Shown piece after piece: positions 37,201 to 49,200 of a DNA stretch of 64,000 nt. The notes below the pieces were generated by a model, which saw only the letters and a program-made list of their open reading frames with translations, was not told the origin of the DNA and did not search any database. Numbering within the stretch: position 1 is the first letter of the stretch; every line of letters starts with the position of its first letter. This stretch comes from Chimonanthus salicifolius (Eukaryota; Streptophyta; Magnoliopsida; Laurales; Calycanthaceae). The position numbers were made by a program, and so were the translations under genes. Location: NCBI GenBank assembly GCA_013350335.1, contig CM023542.1, positions 1,798,001 through 1,862,000 of the forward strand, given 5' to 3'.

Positions 37201-40200
37201 TTCTTATGTTTTAGTAATTTATTTTTAAATATAAGAATTATTATATTAATACAATATTATACTAACATCATGGACCAAATGATTCAAGTGGTTTGACCCA
37301 ATGATAGAACCTAATTAAACCAAATCATCAAATAAAACAATTTAAATAATGCCTCGATTTTTAGAACAATTGCTCCAATGAATGTCAAGTAAATAGGCTA
37401 TCTTTTTTGGCTTTTCTCTCCCAAAGGAAACATAACTTTCATTAATGAAATGAAGACTGGTAAGTAACTAGATTATCAAGGCAACTACGAATTCCACAAT
37501 AAAGATGAGAGTAGGGTATAATGATTCTTTGGCACATGCACCAAAACCATAATATATGAAGCTACCAATACCCTTTTCTTGATAGAGAATTGACAGGATA
37601 ACCAATACCCCGCATAAAATTCATTCAAATAAAAACACTTCAAAGAATTCAAATAAACATTAAAAAACAACAATATTAGAAGAATGGACAATATATAATA
37701 TAGTACAAAAATCCTATGTTTACCACCACAACCACAGTGAGTTACCACTAGTTTCCACAAAACAAGTTTCCTTTCGAAACTACTAAGTTTTTTCCTTATC
37801 CCTCTATGGAATCCAATTTGTTTTCAGATATAGTCTACAAAAGGTATTTGCTCCCCACTTGTTTCTAGCATAGATTTTCTTTAGAATCTGTCATATGAAG
37901 TATATGACTATTTATATACCTAAATGGAAACAAAGGAAAAAGGGGGAGAATACAAAAGCAAAAGGGAAGAGCAGTCTGAAACCCAATTCCTACACACATC
38001 TAAAATAGATAGATCCTCAGAACTTCATCGACCCAACCAACCACCAAGCCACTCTAAGCTTAACAACATCAAGCAAATTCAAAACGGAGAATTCATTGCA
38101 ATGAAAATTCCTCTTATTTCTTTCTAACCAAATAGACCAAACAATACTTAGAACTGTCGCATTCCAAATACTACGATGAAAAGAACTACCCTATCATCAC
38201 CACCTCTTCATTGAATAGCTCGCTCCATGCTTGAGGTAGACAAAAGCCATACCCAACAACTGAAAAAAGTGCATCCAAATCTGATGAGAGAACCGACAAT
38301 GAAGTAACAAATGATTTACCGATTCAGCATCAACTAAGCACAACGGGCAAGAATGGACGATAACCATCTTCCATAACCGCAAATTATCAATAGTCGAAAT
38401 TTTCTGCAATCCAGCAAGCGACCCAAACACCTTTACCTTAAAAGGAGAAACACCCACCCAAATTTTCGGATGCACATGAGGAACCTCACCTACCCACATA
38501 AGATATTTGCAAAAAGGCTGCACTGAAAAGAAGCCATGAGGATCTAGCTCCCAAATCTGCCTATCCTTCCCATAACCTACAGTAAAAACACTTTCTAAAC
38601 AAGTCATTAAAGACATTCATCCTTCCACCACCCAATCCTCCAGCTCCCTTTGAAGAATCTAGTATTTTGAAAACCCAATTTGGGCTCATGCCAGATAGGT
38701 CCACGGCGGAAGCCATACTTATAATAAAGACAACCTATGGAGAAATATAAGTGGAAAAAAACAAATTTATACATGGCTTTTATCAATTTATAGAAAGCCT
38801 ATGATAGGGTACTAAGAACATTAATCTTGCCAACACTGAGAAGAAAAGGGATCCTTCATGAATATGTGGAAATGATACAAGACACGTACAATAGGGAAAC
38901 AACAAAAGTAACAACGATATGTGTCATGTTTTGAGCCCCTTTTTAATTCATCTTAGTTATAGATACTTCGACAATAAGAATCTAGGATGAGATCCCACGG
39001 CATATGTAGTTTGAAGACAATATGGTACTAATTAGTGAAACAAGAAGTCAATTAAATAATAAGTTGGAATTTCAGCGGAAAGCTTGAGTGGTTTGAAGAT
39101 TAATAGAACAAAGATAGATTACATGGAGTGAAACTTTAGTGGAATAGAGAACATGGAGTATGAACAATCAAAATTGATAATGATCTAGTACAACGATGTG
39201 ACAAATTCCAATATTTAGGTCCAATGGTAGAGGTAGGTCGACCACATAAGTTGGATATAATCAATATTTGGGCACAGGGTGGGCAAAGTGAAACAAGCTA
39301 ATGGTGTTCTATGCTATAAAAGAGATATGGCTGGACTAGAAAGGCAATTCTATAAAACACAATTAAGCAACAATGCCAAGGAGTGAAATGTTGGATACTA
39401 AGAAAAGATAGGTAGAAAAAGCACAAGCAACCAAGATGCACATGTTGAGAAGGATGAAGGGGGTATAGCCTTGAAGTATAGACCACATTACAAATGATCG
39501 CATTAGGAAAACATTAAGTATAGACCTGATAGATGAAAATAAGAGGGAAGGGCATCTAAGATGGTTTGGACATGTCAAGTAGACTACCATAGATAGCTCT
39601 GATACACAGAATTTACAAACTGCAAGTGGCAAAGAATAGGAGAAGAGAGAGACCTTTAAAGACTTGGATAAAAAGGGTATGATTAAATATAGGGTAACAA
39701 AGGATATGGTCTTTGATGAAGGAAAATGAAAAGGTAGGACTTAAAAACGCCAATTGTAGAGAGATGGAATAATGGTTGATGATGATAATGAAGATGATGA
39801 TGGTGGTGATGATGTTCATCCGTGTACAACCTTTTAAAAAAAATGGTGATGTGGCTTAAATCAGCAAACTTATGGTTGAAATAGTCAACACTCAACTATG
39901 CTATGAGCTCATCCCCATGCCCCCAATTTGCTTAAGGAAATCAATGACCATGTGTGATAAAACGATCAGGAAACCAGTAACTTGAGGTTAAGCCCTATGG
40001 TACTTGGTGCACAACCAATCGTGTTAGGGAAAAAAAATCTACTATGTAGTTTGGACAACTACCTTAAGGTGAATAACAACAAAAAACTAAAGCAATAGAG
40101 AAGTCTCCAAATACCAAGAGATTGATATGGCAAAAAGCAAAGAATTCTCATACTCAAGAAAAAGGTGTTCACAAAGTATGATTTATGGTAAGTAAAGAAA

Positions 40201-43200
40201 CAAATCTTTATAACAACAATGTTTGAAAAGACTTTTCAGCAATGCAAAAAATAATAATAGTAATAGAAATGGGAAAAAAAGGAAACAAAGAAGTTAACTA
40301 GTATGTACTCATTCAATACCTTTTGGTCAAAATGAGACCCTTTACATGACAAACGGTAGTCATATCCAAAGCTTATCATGCGTAGAACAACTGTCATACA
40401 AACAAATCATATCTCAACACCATTCTTAAGATAAAGCAAGCCACATGATATATAAAAGAAGCTGAAAATGGTTGTCATATATTTTTGTAGTAGCCAAATC
40501 TTGCAATACTAATAAACCACCAACATCAAATCTCCAAAAACCAGAACATCTTATCTAAATGATGCATAAAATTAACAAGAATTGTGTTGTACCAATAAGA
40601 GAATGTATTGAGAAAATAAAAGCAACTCAACGATAAAGAACAGAATCATATGCATTGTTGACCCTCAATGCACTACACCCATACGTCAACTCAGTGATGA
40701 GAAATCCACTAAATCAAGAGTCACCAATAGGTTGGGCTGAAGTGGAACCCACTTTCACAAGTGTAGAGAAAAAAGAAAGTATTTTTCATAGTTTTGATGA
40801 TACACCATATTTTTTAGAAACATGAATCCTTAGTTATGAGGCGCGTAGTTTACTTTTCTTCACTAGATAATAAAGATCACATAGTTGTAATGAATCCTAA
40901 TCAATGTAACTAACAGAGCTATTATTCTACTAGAAATACTACAATATGGGGCAAGACATTGTAAATTTGTAACAAAAAGGGGAAAAGACCATGATGGCTG
41001 GTCATTCCAAAATTAATTGTCCTTCATCCTTTTTCTCTTCTTTCTTACTTTTCTTTTCTCCTTTTCATTACAATGTCTTGCCCCATACAGAAGGATGATC
41101 GAGCACAATGGTATTGAGTCTCACTAGAAAAGCATCCTTAATGTAACTCAACAACAATAACATTAACAAAAGGTAAGTTTTGTGATGTTAATCATAAGAA
41201 TTTCCAAGTTATACTATACTACCAATGCACCCAAGGAAATGAGAGGTTAGCATTAGTTTGCCCATATGTTCAATGCCCAAAACATATCCTTTTGTGTGAT
41301 GTGGAACGGAGAGAAACCCTTTTTTAAGGCCCTCAAGATTTCACAATTATCTAATGGTGGAATTCATTGAGTTAGATCAATGGGCTTTAAAAGTCAAATT
41401 GCTATCAAATTGGGTATGGGAGCAATTCATCGGGCCGAGGGGTTATGGGGGGTGAGGGGAGAATGGATCCATTCATTCCATTGGATCCAATATGGGCCGC
41501 CCACAATCCAAAGTTTGCAACAAACTTCATGCAAACTAAGTTGCAAGTAATCCTTATTGAATATATATGAATGTTCCCCTAAGATTGACCTTGATAAAAT
41601 TGAACTCTTATCTACCGTTAATTTTTGGGTCCTTTTTTTTTGTAACATGGATACCCTCACCCCACATTGGAGGTGAGACTAATCCCACGAGCATGTGTAA
41701 ACCTCCCAACACCATCCAAATTTCACTATGAAATTATAAATTCAATTGAATCAACCAACACCATCCAAATTTCACTATGAAATTATAAATTCAATTGAAT
41801 CTAGAATTAATTTGCAAGAATTAAAATTTAATCTAATCCAATGAAAATAATTGCAAAAATTAAAACTTATAAGTAAAACTAGACTAGAAATAAAACGAAA
41901 GAACCAAAAAAGAACAAGATAACTTACTTACATAAAGCAAAGGAGCTAACTCAAAACTTGATGCTCCATGGCCGCCCATGGCACCTCAATTTATAGAGAA
42001 ATTTTTGAAAAAATTTACAACCATGCCATCATTGGATGAATGCCATGTGGCACCTCCTCAAACATCTCTAAATCCTAACCTTACATTACATTGAACTTGA
42101 AAAAGAAAAATTAAAAAACCTAAGCACATGTGCACCACCTCCTTGCTTAATTTGATTTCCTTGATTCTAGGGATTTCCACCTACATTGACTCTTTGACCA
42201 CCTCCTTAGGATGGAATCCCACAACTTTTCTCTTTTCTTAGGTTATGGTCCTTGTAATTGGGTATTTGGAGGCCCAAACACCAAAAAAGAGTTCCTAGGT
42301 CCATATGCACTTATTTGAATAATTTAAGGTGTCTCCCCTAAAAACAGTTCTCGCGAGACTTTTATGCAAACTTTGTTTGTAGAGCCCATGGTAGACCTAA
42401 TAGATCCAATTCCCCCCTCACACCTACCTATCCCCCGTGAATTGTACCCGTATCCAATTTGACAACAATTTGACTTTTAAAGTCCTATTAATCTAGCCTA
42501 ATGAATTTCCTTGTTAGATAAATGTAAAATTTTGATGGCCTTGGAAAATTCACAAGCACCATATACAAGCCAAGGCATTTTAAATGCACCCATCCATGTG
42601 GGCCTAGGTGGTGCCCATTGGCTGTTTACACCAAACTTGATGTAAACTCGTTCTTATGGGAGAGGTCCTATGATCCCCCTCACCCCTCCTTACGTGGCAC
42701 TCTTCATAAGCCCACCCATGTAAGGTTCACATATGGTGATGGTGGTGGTGGTGGTGATGGTGATAGTGATGGTGATGGGTCCATTTTAAAGATCTAAGCT
42801 TGAACTTATGGGCCACAAAAATTCATCTTGATTGGATCAAGTAAGCATGTGCTTTTCAAGCCGGCAAAAATTTTGATCACTATTTAAACCCCTAAATTTT
42901 TATGTCTTTGAAAACAATGGCTTCATGTATCCAATCAAGATGATTTTTATAGGCAACAAGTTCAAGCTTTAGACATTTCCAATTGAACCCATAACCATCA
43001 ATATATACACCCACACACATGCTACAACATTTATACTTCTTGTTTACATGTATATCACTTAGCAAAATGGTGATGTGACATATTTCGATTGGCTTGTTGT
43101 TTACACATTCTGTTTTGGTTTTTGTTTTGTCTATATAACGGGTGTGAAAATCCATCATTTGGCACAATAATATAATTTTTTTGGTTTGTGAGTACTTTTT

Positions 43201-46200
43201 ATTTTATATTTTTTGTGATCTTTTAAAATGAGCTAAATGCCTAAATGTGTAATTGTGTTCAAATGCTTTTAGTTAGGTAAATGGGTCAACCCAGTTAATT
43301 AAATAGTAATTAGGTTTGGATAGACCCAAACTAATTATTTTTATAAGTGGCAAGGACTTAATGGGGAGTTGGTAACCCAAACCCGAATTAGACCCAGCAC
43401 AATTGACCCATTTAGTAAGTAATGGGTTGGGATTTGTGAACCGAACCATAATTAGAACCGATCCGATTGATCCATTTAATAAACAAATAAGTAATGGTGG
43501 GGGTTGGTGAACTAAACCCAAATTAGACCCAACCCATACCCGACCGACCACCCATTGCCAAGTTTATTTTCACCTAGGATTACATGGGTTGCCTATTTAC
43601 CCGCGATCCGAGGGCCATATCATTGCATTCCACAATGCAGGTCGGATCGCTTTGGGTTGCTCTATGGTTTATGATCCATAATGTCTTGGGTAACATTTTA
43701 TAGATGCTTTGGTTCACATTCCATAGTGGCCTTGGATCATGATATTTAGCTTAAAATCGTGATCCATTGTATTTTGGATTGCATTTTGGATCAAAAGCAT
43801 TATGGATCCATTATTTTTGATGGGTTAATCAAGTTTTTTCTTATTAATTGAGATTAAAAGCATTCATCGCTTCATCATAATCTCAATCCAGTTTATCCCG
43901 TCAATTTAGGGGTCAGCATTTATAGTTGGGTTTGACAAATCAATTACCATGGGTTGACGGCCTATCTACAGCCCATGGGACTTGAAATCACATCCTTTAG
44001 GCTACAAAAATGAGCCTTATCATTTATCGCTCATTTTTTTAATTATTCTCATTAAAGAAACAATTCTGTGGATTGAAAAAAAAAACTCCATAAGTTATAG
44101 GTGGACCAACTTTTAGCCCAAAACTCAATTTCAAGGCACTAAGATGTCAAAATTATCAAGCATCCTTGAACAAGGACAACCACTGAGATCAAGTGTCCAA
44201 AAATTGAGTTTTAGGAAGAAAGTTTGTCCAAATATAGTTCATCTCCTTTCAATATGAAACATAGAACTTTTAGTGGTATTAAAAGAAAATTAAAAAAAGG
44301 TCTAATATCTTATTATATTATATAAATTTGTAAATTTGAAAGTTGAATTGGCAAAGCTCGGAGTGAGTGTAAAATAATAGAACTAGAACCAGCAAAGTAA
44401 TTCATGAGTTTTTACCAAATATCAATTTACAAGAATAGAATTTAATCACAAATATTACAAATCACAAATTCACACAAATATCAATAATTTTGAAATTCAT
44501 TAAAACTTATATTTTATTTCATTATAAATGTTGATGTCTTCCTTTTACAAGTACAAACATCTGTTGTTTTTCTTTTATATCAATTGTAAAGGGACAAATT
44601 AAATTAAATTTAAAGAAAGAACAAGTACACAATATAGACTAATCACTAATGTGTAAACCATAGCTTTGAATTGACTGAACTAAGCAATCTAGGAGGAAAT
44701 ACGAACCAAGTGATTCAAGGTTAGTTAACAAAACGATCCGAAAAGTGAACCATCTCATCCCACCCCAGTGAAACGGGATCTTTTTTCTAATGTAATCCAA
44801 GACCCACATACCACAAACCGTCCAATGATCCGTGCAACCCTGTATTCACCCAACTAATGATTTTTTGACAATATATGCATAATAATTAAATTTTAATTTT
44901 TAAATTATTTTATTTATTTACAAGAAACTCCCAAAAAAATTTAAAGCATTTATGATGCTTTCTTAACACAAGAAAAGGGTGGGACTCATTTGTGACACTG
45001 GTGTGACATTAATGAATCCAAGTAACAAGATAATAAACTAATATTCTAATAAATCTCACAAGAGGTGTTCCCGCAGTTTCCCACACGTAAATTCCAAAAA
45101 AAAAAAAAGTCAATGATTTTGTGTGCTTGGTCAAAATTTATCCATCATCCTAGTAACGGAATTCCATAATCAAACCAAGAGAAGAAATGAAAGATACCGA
45201 AATTAAAGCAAATATGCCATCTAAAAGTGCCGCGATAGTCGTCCAAGAAAGCCCAACTTTGCCTACACACATCAAGCACATGCAACAAAGAAAAAATAAA
45301 GTATATCAATGGCAGCCAAAGGAAACATTTCAATGAGCATGATCAATAGTGTGAGATAGTATGACTTACCCGAATATGGAGAATGAATATCCTTCATAAA
45401 TTCGGTTCCATAAAAGAAAAAATATGTTGAACATCCAAAGTATGTATGAAAAATACATTGATTTTGCAAATATCTGTAGAAACAAGTCTAATGAAATTTT
45501 AAGAGTAAAAAGATACATAGGAGATGGTCAACAAGGTAAATTTAAAGAAGATATGGACACACAAACAAGGTGGCCCATGTATGCACACATATAAGGGAAA
45601 TGATCCGCATACCAATGACCAAATTGTCGATCAATGGATGTGGGATCATGTGAACTGACCTTTTATGAATCCAAATCTTGCACAACTGAACCCCACTACT
45701 ATCCCAAAAATGACATAGTACAAGCTCCATATCAATCTTATCCAAGTATGGGCCCTACCATTGTAAGATTAGGTGGGCTTCCCATGATATGGGACACACA
45801 CATCCACCATCAGATTTTATCCTTGATGGGGGGGCATTGTTGGACAAGATTTGATAGTGGCTAATTATAAAATTAGGAATGAATTTTGGAGCCTTTGAAT
45901 TCATGAAAGAAGTAATCCAAATGAACTCATGGCTAACAACCATACAATTGGCCATTAGTGTAGGATCACTTTTAGTATGAATGAATAGAAGGAACAACCA
46001 ACATAACAAAAAAACGCACCTTTACTAGTACAAAGTTGATCGAAGCAATCCCAAGGATAAATATGATGCTGAAATTTTAGCCAAAATAAAGTAAACATGA
46101 GACAAAACCCCATGGAAAAGGTTGAAGATCCATGAGATAAAAAATATACATGTGATAAGGAAACATACCAAGCACCATGAAGATAAGATAAGTAACACAA

Positions 46201-49200
46201 AGAAAATAAGAACCAAATAATTGACATCCCTCTTGCCTTCAGTTCATATTTTGACCTTAAGGTATTCGCAACAAGTGTAAACATTCCTAAAACAAGAGTA
46301 AGAATAGATAAGTTCCCACGGAAGTTTCTCCATTGGGCATCTGAAAGATCCTACAAAAATAACAACATCCAATTAAACGTTATTTCGGAAAAAAAAAAAA
46401 GTACAGATTTACCATAATGGACAATGAGTAGATATTTAGTTTTGCCTAAAACAAGTGGAACCAAGAAAACAAGAATTAAAGAGCATAAATTGAAATATGG
46501 AATACTAGTGAACATGCCAGAACACTTAATAAGCACTAGATCTAGATTAAGATGGGAGAAAGGAAGATAAACAACAACTTACGATCATGTGCATTGGCGT
46601 TTTTTAGACTGATTCAGATTAATCGTGTGTGTTTTGTTGTGGAGAGGAGGAGGTGGTGGATCATTTGTTTTGGTTGTGTTTGGATGGGGAGAAGTGAGGA
46701 GACTTGTCATAGAGAAGTGCAAGTTCCCTTGTTTGGATCACCTTTTCAATAGAAAATGAGACCAACAAAATGCCAAAGTTCTACTCCTCCAAGAGAAGAT
46801 GGTGCTCTCCCACCTTCTCTAAAAGAACACCATCATCTCTTATTGTTGAGAAGATGGTGTTCTGTACAAGCCGCCACTTGGGTTGCACACAGTAGTGCAT
46901 CTATTTTTCTTAATTTTTTGGAATTCAATAAAAAAAATCTAATAGGTGGGATTGAAAGCTCATTTTAAACTCAACACGTGGACAAAATTTCAACTGAAAA
47001 AAATCAAATCCTAGCCATTTGATTTTAGTGGTCGAAAGTCATTAGGTATCCTTGCTTCTTTTTTCTAAAGACACAGTGATTTCGACCACTAAGATCAAGT
47101 GGTTAGAATTTTATTTTTCAACTGAAATTTGGTCCACATATCGAGCTTGAAATGAACTTCCAATCCCTCCAAATATTTTTCTTTTAAGGATACACGATTG
47201 ATTAAAAAATAATAATAAAAAAGACCACCATACAATTTATATAAGCTTTACTTGTCCACCTAATACTATTAAAACCACTGATCACCAAAAGAATCTCAGA
47301 GGACAAAGGTTCTCCTGACTTCTCTTACCCCAAGAGAAGGTGACTTCTCCTAATTTAAGTTCTCCTCGTCCAAACACAGCCTTTGTAGGTGCACTTTTGC
47401 TCGTGAGTTGCCGATGTGCTTCATGCGTTGTTCTTGGCTATTAGGCAGCTCTATCACGGAGGTGATGGAAGGGTGAGGAAAGAGTAACGAGACATGGTTA
47501 ATGATTCCAACCGTTATATTGTGGTAAATTTGAAAGGAGAGAAATGCAAGGATTTTAAAGGAATGGTACTAGGTTTTGAGGAAGTTTTGAGTGGCAAAAA
47601 GAAGATTGTTTGGATGGTTGTTGTGTCCAAAGAGTTTATAAGGTTTTTCCTTTGACGATCTATTATGGGGTTGGGATGGTTTGGGTTGGGATGGTTATTT
47701 GAGAAGAAGTACAAAGAGAAAGTGATAGAAAGGAAGAAGCTTCCAATGGAATGGTGCCACACAATTAATGTGGATGAAGTAACAAGGAATAAGCGAAGTT
47801 CGGTAGGGGTAGGAATAATTTTGCATGATGTTAATGAGGAAATTAAGTTCTTCTCAGAGTTGTTGGCTAATACAGATTCAAATGTGGTTGAGATCTGGCT
47901 ATTAGGAGGGTGTGGAGTTAAAGACAAATCAGGGTCAAAATAGACTTCTCATAAAGGGGATTCCATCTTTCATTCCAACCTACCAATATTCTTTTTGTCG
48001 CCAAGACTGGGTCCCAAGATGGTGCGAGTCCGAGTCCCCATGGCGTAACCCGGTGGCTATCCTATGGGTGTGTGGGACGTCACCCGAAGGGAGGTTTAGT
48101 AGGGTTGTGTTCGAGGTTCTCCCCTTCATCATAAAAAAAAAAAAATTGTTTTATAGGAGAGCTGATACATAAAGGACCTCTAAATAAAAGAGGGAAAATA
48201 ACCAACCGTTAAACTAACAGCATTAGCAAAACGAAGGACTTATTCTTGACTCAAAGCAATCCTAAAAACACCACACTACTCATAGTTGAATTTGAGACCA
48301 AAACAAGCTTTAAACCATTTCAAAGTGAAACTAGGTTCGTCACTTACTCCACATCCGCATTGCATAAAATAAATATCATCATCATAAACCAAATCTCATC
48401 TATCTGAGGCCGGCTTTACTACTTCTTCTCCAATTAACCTTATCATAAACAAGGAACATTAGTCACTCTACAAGCTAACATGTCCTTCTTTATCCCTTCC
48501 CTCCTGTTTCTAGCGGTCGACCTCTCCTCCTAGTGCCTACGGCATGTACTCTATAGCCTCTCAACTCTACGCACTAGGGTCGGGCCCTGTCTAGTCTTCT
48601 CCTAACATGACCAAGCCACTTCAAACAAGTTTCTTTTGCATAAAATATTAATGACATCTACCAACTGGAATGAGTAACTATTTTTTTCTAGTGAAGAGGT
48701 GTGTAACTTCAAATAAAGCACCTTGCAATGTCTAAGCAAGTGATGGTTTTTTACATCCAAAAGAATCATATTAAAACCTCAACCACACGAACAAACAAGA
48801 AAGGTGACAAGGAGCAACCTTGACATAAACCTCCAGATAGTAAAAATGGCCTTTAGGATATCCAAGAAGGTCAGCACTGTTTTACAAAGGTGCAGGGATC
48901 TCAAAAAGAGACTCTCTAGCTAATACATTCTCAGAAATGCCAATTTGTTGACAGACTCTCTAGCTTAAGCAGGAAGGAGTCATAATTCTTCAATTTATAG
49001 TAGATTTATTGGTTCTTTAGGGTTGGGTGTTTAAGAGATGGGTAAATATTCGGCTTTTGTAGTTTATGTTTCTATCACAGTTGGCTATCTCGATACGGTA
49101 GTGAGTAGGCTTTAGTGTTTAGCGCCCAATCCTTTATTTCATCGATGTTTCAGTTGTATCCTTCTGCAGGTTAGGAGACATATCTCGAGTCTCCTTCCCT

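Larger units (their letters stand above)
46560..47940 (+). mobile_element. LINE fragment in GUP1 intron 2, split by a Tourist-like MITE
   Basis: Plus-strand LINE C-terminus. The zf-RVT part runs into VDHLF at about 46668 and continues at 47385 as CRCTFARELPMCFMRC. Later come KERNARIL (47528-47552) and an RNase H-like piece, INVDEVTRNKRSSVGVGIIL and NTDSNVVEIW (47760-47900). Broken frames throughout. Confidence 0.78.
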
